DNA of 64,000 bases from Brevibacterium limosum. GTDB lineage: Bacteria > Actinomycetota > Actinomycetes > Actinomycetales > Brevibacteriaceae. Every line of letters begins with the position of its first letter. Position 1 is the stretch's first letter. The notes below the pieces were generated by a model. That model was not told the origin of the DNA. It saw only the letters and a list, made by a program, of their open reading frames with translations, and did not search any database. The position numbers and the translations under genes are program-made. Positions 60,212 to 64,000 of the stretch are shown here, in pieces. The stretch covers positions 372,001 through 436,000 of the forward strand of contig NZ_CP050154.1 in NCBI RefSeq assembly GCF_011617705.1. The letters are read 5' to 3'.

Positions 60212-60985
60212 CTACTGCCAGGCGCGCGTGAAGTCGGCGAAGCAGTCGGTCAGCGCCGCCTGCAGAAGCGGACCGAAGGTCACGCGCCCGACCCCGAGCT
60301 CGGCGAGCTGGGCGAGGTCGAGTTCTTCGGGCACCGCACCCTTGATCGGGTGAGCGGTGACGTTGAGCGGCAGAGTGATCTGGGCGAGGATCGACTTGAG
60401 CGTGCCCACATCGGGCAGCCGCACGGGGTAGACGGAGTCCGCGCCGGCCTCGGTGCACAGACGGAGACGACGGACCACCTCGGCGGTGGGATCGTCGAAG
60501 TCGCCGGGATATTTGAATACGTCGGTGCGGGCGTTGATGACGACGTGGACTCGTTGGGCTTCGGCGGCTTGGCGCAAGCTCCAGATGTATTCGGCGTGCT
60601 CCTCGGGGCTGCGCATGCTGCCCCGACTGTGGATCGTATCCTCGATGTTCACGCCGACCGCTCCGGCGTCGAGGAGGCCGGCGATGAGTTCGGGCGCGGG
60701 GGTGTCGTAGCCGGATTCGAGGTCCGCGGTGACGGGCACATTCACCGCCGAGGTGATCCGGGAGATTCCCTCGAGCGCTTGCTCGAGCGTCATGTTCTCT
60801 CCATCGGCATGGCCGAGAGAATCGGCCAGCGGGTGCGATCCGATGCTCAGGGCGTTGAACCCGACGTCGACCATGGCGCGAGCCGACCAGGCGTCCCAGA
60901 CGGTCGGCAGCACGAGCGGTTCGTCCTGGTGGTGTCCTTGCAGGAGGGTGAAGGCGCGTTCAGCGAGAACTGTGTAATCGACCAT
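60212..60985 (-). CDS. Isocitrate lyase/PEP mutase family enzyme
   Basis: A 257-residue TIM-barrel enzyme. Family marks: LVLPTVWDAWSARAM, PVTADLESGYD (usually DxDxGYG), GVNIEDT, and VINARTDVF. Enzymes of this type cleave or rearrange carbon-carbon or carbon-phosphorus bonds (methylisocitrate lyase, PEP mutase, oxaloacetate decarboxylase); the exact one is not evident. The missing second-sphere Cys of isocitrate lyase argues against that activity. Start at 60985; an in-frame upstream start exists. Confidence 0.85.
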   Translation of the reverse strand: MVDYTVLAERAFTLLQGHHQDEPLVLPTVWDAWSARAMVDVGFNALSIGSHPLADSLGHADGENMTLEQALEGISRITSAVNVPVTADLESGYDTPAPELIAGLLDAGAVGVNIEDTIHSRGSMRSPEEHAEYIWSLRQAAEAQRVHVVINARTDVFKYPGDFDDPTAEVVRRLRLCTEAGADSVYPVRLPDVGTLKSILAQITLPLNVTAHPIKGAVPEELDLAQLAELGVGRVTFGPLLQAALTDCFADFTRAWQ

Positions 60986-61108
60986 GGTCAATACTGTTCC
61001 ATCCTGTGCGACCGACACGCCAGGGTTCTGGCAGGTTCACCAGAAGGTTTCAGGGAGGTGCGGTGATACCGTGAACAACATCCGAGGTAGTCGCACGGAG
61101 GGACCGAG

Positions 61109-61819
61109 ATGGTCGGTTCGGGCACCATCCGCGTTTCGCCCAAACCCGAGCGGGTGTGGGCACTGCTCGCTGTGCTCGCCGGACTGGCCACCCTCCTCAT
61201 CGAGATCCCCGCGGCGCTGCTCTCCGAAGGCGGCTACTCGTTCACCCAGCAGCCCATCAGCCATCTGGGGATGACCGGATGCGGGGAATGGGGAGACGCC
61301 GGAATTCCGGTCGAGGGCTGTTCACCGGCCCACCCCTTCGTCAACGGCGTCTCCATCATCGCCGGATCGATCCTCGCGATCATCGCCTTCATCTGGCACG
61401 ACTGGATCGCCCCGAGTCGCTGGGGCAGGTGCGGTTCATTCCTGCTCGCCGCCGGTGGAATGCTGCTGGCAGGAACCGGAATGGTCCCGGCAGATATCTC
61501 CCCGACCCTGCACGCCGTCTTCGGATTCGGCGGATCAGCGATCCAGAACCTCGGCCTGCTCGCGGCTGGCATCGCTTTGATCCGGTGGCCGGAGAGAAGA
61601 TGGATCGGCCCCGTCGGATTCGGCGGACTCACGCTCGGTTTGGGCACCCTGGGTCTCGCCGGAACACTGCTCATGACGAGCCCTGAGAGTTGGAACCTGC
61701 CCGATGGCATCATCGAGAGGGCCGCGTCCTACCCGTTCCTCGTCTGGTTCATCCTCGCCGGATGGATGCAGCTGCGCGACGCCTCCAGGCGAAAACGCGA
61801 ACTCACCTCCGGGCGCTGA
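61109..61819 (+). CDS. DUF998-like membrane protein
   Basis: A 236-residue protein with six membrane helices. It resembles DUF998: helix 1 is followed by SFTQQPISHLGM and a short extracellular loop containing a Cys pair, and the rest alternates helices of about 20 residues with GAG-type turns. Function unknown. GGAGGG lies just before the ATG. Confidence 0.8.
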   Translation: MVGSGTIRVSPKPERVWALLAVLAGLATLLIEIPAALLSEGGYSFTQQPISHLGMTGCGEWGDAGIPVEGCSPAHPFVNGVSIIAGSILAIIAFIWHDWIAPSRWGRCGSFLLAAGGMLLAGTGMVPADISPTLHAVFGFGGSAIQNLGLLAAGIALIRWPERRWIGPVGFGGLTLGLGTLGLAGTLLMTSPESWNLPDGIIERAASYPFLVWFILAGWMQLRDASRRKRELTSGR

Positions 61820-61897
61820 GTCTCAGTGTTGAATTCTCGGGTCGGCGCGACAGGAACGATGCGACAGAGTCAGTGAACCCGTGCAGCCGAGATGGCC

Positions 61898-63622
61898 CTA
61901 CAGCCGCGGAGCCCGCGGCGGCACCTCCCGGCGGTCACCGGTGGCTTCGAATGCCGCGGCGATCTCGATGAGCGCGGAATCGTCCCAGCCGCGCCCGGCG
62001 ATCGTCAGACCCACCGGGATTCCGGTGTCGGCCATCGTGCCCATCGGCACCGTCACCGACGGGATCCCGAGATGCCTGGGCACGAGGTTGCCGTTGGCCA
62101 CCCAGGTGCCGTTGCGCCACCCGAGATCGGCCGAGGCTTCGTTGACGTCCATGTCCGCCGGACCCACATCGGCCATCGCCGGGAAGACCATCGCATCGAG
62201 GCCGTTGGCGTCCATCCACTCCTCGAGGTCGACCCGGCGGGTCTCCTCGAGTCCGCGCACACCTGATTCGAGCTCCGGAATCTCCGTCACCGAGGTGTAC
62301 CGATTCGCCCGCACCTGCTCGGGGTAGGTTGCGATGTCATCGTCGAAGCCGTCGTATCGGTCCGGCAGGGCGCCGGGCGGATGAGGGAAGATCAACGTTC
62401 CGTCCACGTCGGCGAGGGTGGCGAGGTTCGGGTCGCCGTTCGCGGCGAGGAAATCGTCCCACGCCCAGGAGGAGAGGTCGTTGATCTCCCGGTCGAGGTA
62501 GTCGGCGGTGACGAGGCCGCGGGTCGCGATCGTCGGGGCACCGGGCCGGTCGCCTTCGTAGTTGCTCACGACCGGGAAGTCCGTCTCGATGACCTCGGCG
62601 CCCGCGGACTCGAGGTCGGCCCGGGCGGCCTCCCACGCCTGAATCACCGAGGCGCGGGTGGCGATCCGCTGCCCTGTGGGCCCGCCGATTCCGCCGTCCG
62701 GGTTCGTTCCGGCCTCGTCATCGGCGTTGATGTACATCCGCGGCACCCCGAGGCGCTTTCCGGCGAGCACCGTGCGGGCCGCTTCGACGGATTCCGGGAG
62801 CAGGGCGGCGTAGGAGTCGGGACGGATGGCGCTCGCCTTCGGGACGTCGATCCAGGGCTGGACGCGCCAGAAGTCTCCACGGGTCTCAGCGTCGTCGCCG
62901 ACGATGACGTCGAGGACTTCGATGAGGTCGGCCATCGTGCGGGTGTGGGGGACGACGACGTCCATGGTCGGCACGAGGGGCCAATTCCCGCGCACGCTGA
63001 TCACCCCACGCGAGGGGGTGTAGGCGATGAGCGCATTGTGCGAGGCCGGAGCGCGTCCCGATGACCAGGTCTCCTCACCGAGGCCGAAGGCTCCGAAGCT
63101 CGCGGTCGTGGCCGTGCCCGAACCGTTCGAGGACCCGGACGCGAAAGCGCTGGTCAGCCAGTCAGCGTTGTACGGGCTCTCGGCGCGACCGTAGAGTCCG
63201 CGCTGCATGCCGCCGTTGGCCATCGGCGGCATATTCGTCAGTCCCAAGCAGATGGCGCCGCCGGAGCGCAGGCGTTCGATCGTGAATGCATCCTTCTGCG
63301 CCACGAGATCGGCGAAGGCCGGAGACCCGGATGCGACGGTCAGGCCCGCGACCAGATAGCTGTCCTTCGCGGTGTAGGGGATCCCGTCGAGGTGGCCCAG
63401 CGTCTGACCCGCTGTCCGCCGATCATCGGAGGCGGCCGCCTCGGTGAGGGCCTGTGGGTTCAGTGCGATCACGGAATTGAGGTTCGTATCCGTGCCGGGG
63501 CCGTCGAACGCGGCGATCCGGTCCTGATAGGCCTCGACGAGCTCCACCGAGGTGGTGCGGCCGTCCTCGAGGGCGGCTCGCAGATCGGCGATGGACGCTT
63601 CGACGACATCGAACTTCGACAT
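61898..63622 (-). CDS. Amidase signature family enzyme
   Basis: A 574-residue amidase. The catalytic triad of the family is recognisable: Lys86 in YTAKDS, Ser in ASGSSNGSGTA (about 163-168), and the nucleophile Ser in EETWSSGR (about 187-188), where the usual GSDTGGS is altered. Related to aryl amidases and amide-forming enzymes, with an extra C-terminal portion. Start at 63622: GGAGG lies six bases before it, whereas the in-frame ATG at 63628 touches it directly. Divergent from the next regulator. Confidence 0.87.
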   Translation of the reverse strand: MSKFDVVEASIADLRAALEDGRTTSVELVEAYQDRIAAFDGPGTDTNLNSVIALNPQALTEAAASDDRRTAGQTLGHLDGIPYTAKDSYLVAGLTVASGSPAFADLVAQKDAFTIERLRSGGAICLGLTNMPPMANGGMQRGLYGRAESPYNADWLTSAFASGSSNGSGTATTASFGAFGLGEETWSSGRAPASHNALIAYTPSRGVISVRGNWPLVPTMDVVVPHTRTMADLIEVLDVIVGDDAETRGDFWRVQPWIDVPKASAIRPDSYAALLPESVEAARTVLAGKRLGVPRMYINADDEAGTNPDGGIGGPTGQRIATRASVIQAWEAARADLESAGAEVIETDFPVVSNYEGDRPGAPTIATRGLVTADYLDREINDLSSWAWDDFLAANGDPNLATLADVDGTLIFPHPPGALPDRYDGFDDDIATYPEQVRANRYTSVTEIPELESGVRGLEETRRVDLEEWMDANGLDAMVFPAMADVGPADMDVNEASADLGWRNGTWVANGNLVPRHLGIPSVTVPMGTMADTGIPVGLTIAGRGWDDSALIEIAAAFEATGDRREVPPRAPRL

Positions 63623-63758
63623 GTTCATCCTCCGGGCACTCGACGGTGCGTGGCGCACTCGACGGTGCGTGCGCGATGTGGGTGTGTTCCTGCCCAGAGT
63701 AGCGTCGATTCGGTCGGCTCGCGTTGCGAATTCCGTTGTCGTCGGCAGGTGAAAACTA

Positions 63759-63777
63759 ATTCTACGCATTGTAGAAT
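63759..63777. promoter_or_regulatory. Operator-like dyad in the divergent spacer
   Basis: ATTCTAC-n5-GTAGAAT, perfect seven-base arms. Read in either direction the arms supply a TAGAAT -10 box, so a single protein could control both the amidase and the regulator gene. Confidence 0.6.
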
Positions 63778-63836
63778 AGAGGTGGAGATGGTCTCCGAAC
63801 TGTTCCCCACTGAGGCATTCGCAAGGACGTGATGGC

Positions 63837-64000
63837 ATGCCGCGAAGAGTGAACGACTATCGAGGACTGGCCGAGGTCAGTCGGGTCCTGCTGCTGGGCG
63901 CGGTGCAGAATCACCCGGGCAGCCGACTCAGGGAGCTCGCCGACGAGGTCGGATTGCACATCAACACGGCCCGTGACCATCTGCGGGTGCTCATCGACGA
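63837..64000 (+). CDS. Winged-helix transcriptional regulator (5' part)
   Basis: The first 54 codons of a regulator; the rest is outside the window. ATG 63837 was chosen because AAGGACGTG lies upstream; an ATG at 63832 runs into a stop. The visible part ends with a helix-turn-helix, SRLRELADEVGLHINTARDH, typical of ArsR/MarR-like or 'SufR-like' regulators. The dyad at 63759 is its likely binding site. Confidence 0.8.
   Translation, partial: MPRRVNDYRGLAEVSRVLLLGAVQNHPGSRLRELADEVGLHINTARDHLRVLID

Overview
This window looks like the chromosome of a high-GC actinobacterium. Most codons end in G or C, many starts are GTG, several genes appear leaderless, and families such as KITE/SMC Wadjet, DUF4097, YhgE/Pip, LysG/LysE and FMN-riboswitch-controlled rib genes are present. 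Gene content fits Micrococcales; Brevibacterium is my best guess from general impression only and is not proven here. I see no rRNA, tRNA, CRISPR array, phage or complete insertion sequence.

Layout. 1-3.2 kb: the end of a peptide-type ABC ATPase, a TetR regulator, a flavin reductase and a short-chain dehydrogenase. 3.2-11.6 kb: a NarL-type two-component pair, a CPBP membrane protease, two small membrane proteins, then a second kinase/regulator pair split around a DMT transporter; the second kinase has Asn where the phospho-acceptor His should be. 11.7-18.2 kb: a PRiA4-like/UPF0158 fusion protein, a nitronate monooxygenase-like enzyme, a membrane acyltransferase, an ArsR/SRPBCC pair and a cystathionine gamma-synthase-like enzyme. 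18.5-22.1 kb: a third kinase/regulator pair with a DUF4097 membrane-anchored protein in the same operon. 22.1-26.7 kb: assorted metabolic and membrane genes.

26.7-38.0 kb is a defence-type island: a MntA/HepT toxin-antitoxin pair, an L-asparaginase, an unrecognised 403-residue protein with its own clear promoter, a complete type I Wadjet anti-plasmid system (jetABCD, all overlapping by 4 bases), and an MFS transporter overlapping the end of jetD. Wadjet itself is described; the flanking unknown gene and the coupled transporter are the less explained parts.

38.3-44.3 kb: pyruvate:quinone oxidoreductase (poxB) converging on a riboflavin operon ribD-ribE-ribBA-ribH read leftwards from an FMN riboswitch, whose downstream hairpin buries the ribD ribosome binding site. 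44.4-49 kb: an auto-regulated MarR gene and an efflux pump, DUF805 and a TehA/SLAC1-type channel. 49-52 kb: a degenerate ABC-like ATPase with a YhgE/Pip membrane protein. 52-64 kb: an AAA ATPase, LysE exporter with its LysG regulator, a TetR-controlled small multidrug exporter, a RecQ helicase carrying a phosphoribosyltransferase-like tail, glyoxalase-like and PEP-mutase-like enzymes, an amidase, and the beginning of a winged-helix regulator.

Two cross-cutting signals stand out. First, several genes without a Shine-Dalgarno have a TANNNT-like hexamer exactly 6-7 bases before the start codon, the signature of leaderless transcription; for the MarR and ArsR genes a perfect dyad covers both this hexamer and the start codon. 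Second, convergent gene pairs are repeatedly separated by unusually long, nearly perfect palindromes that can act as two-way terminators.
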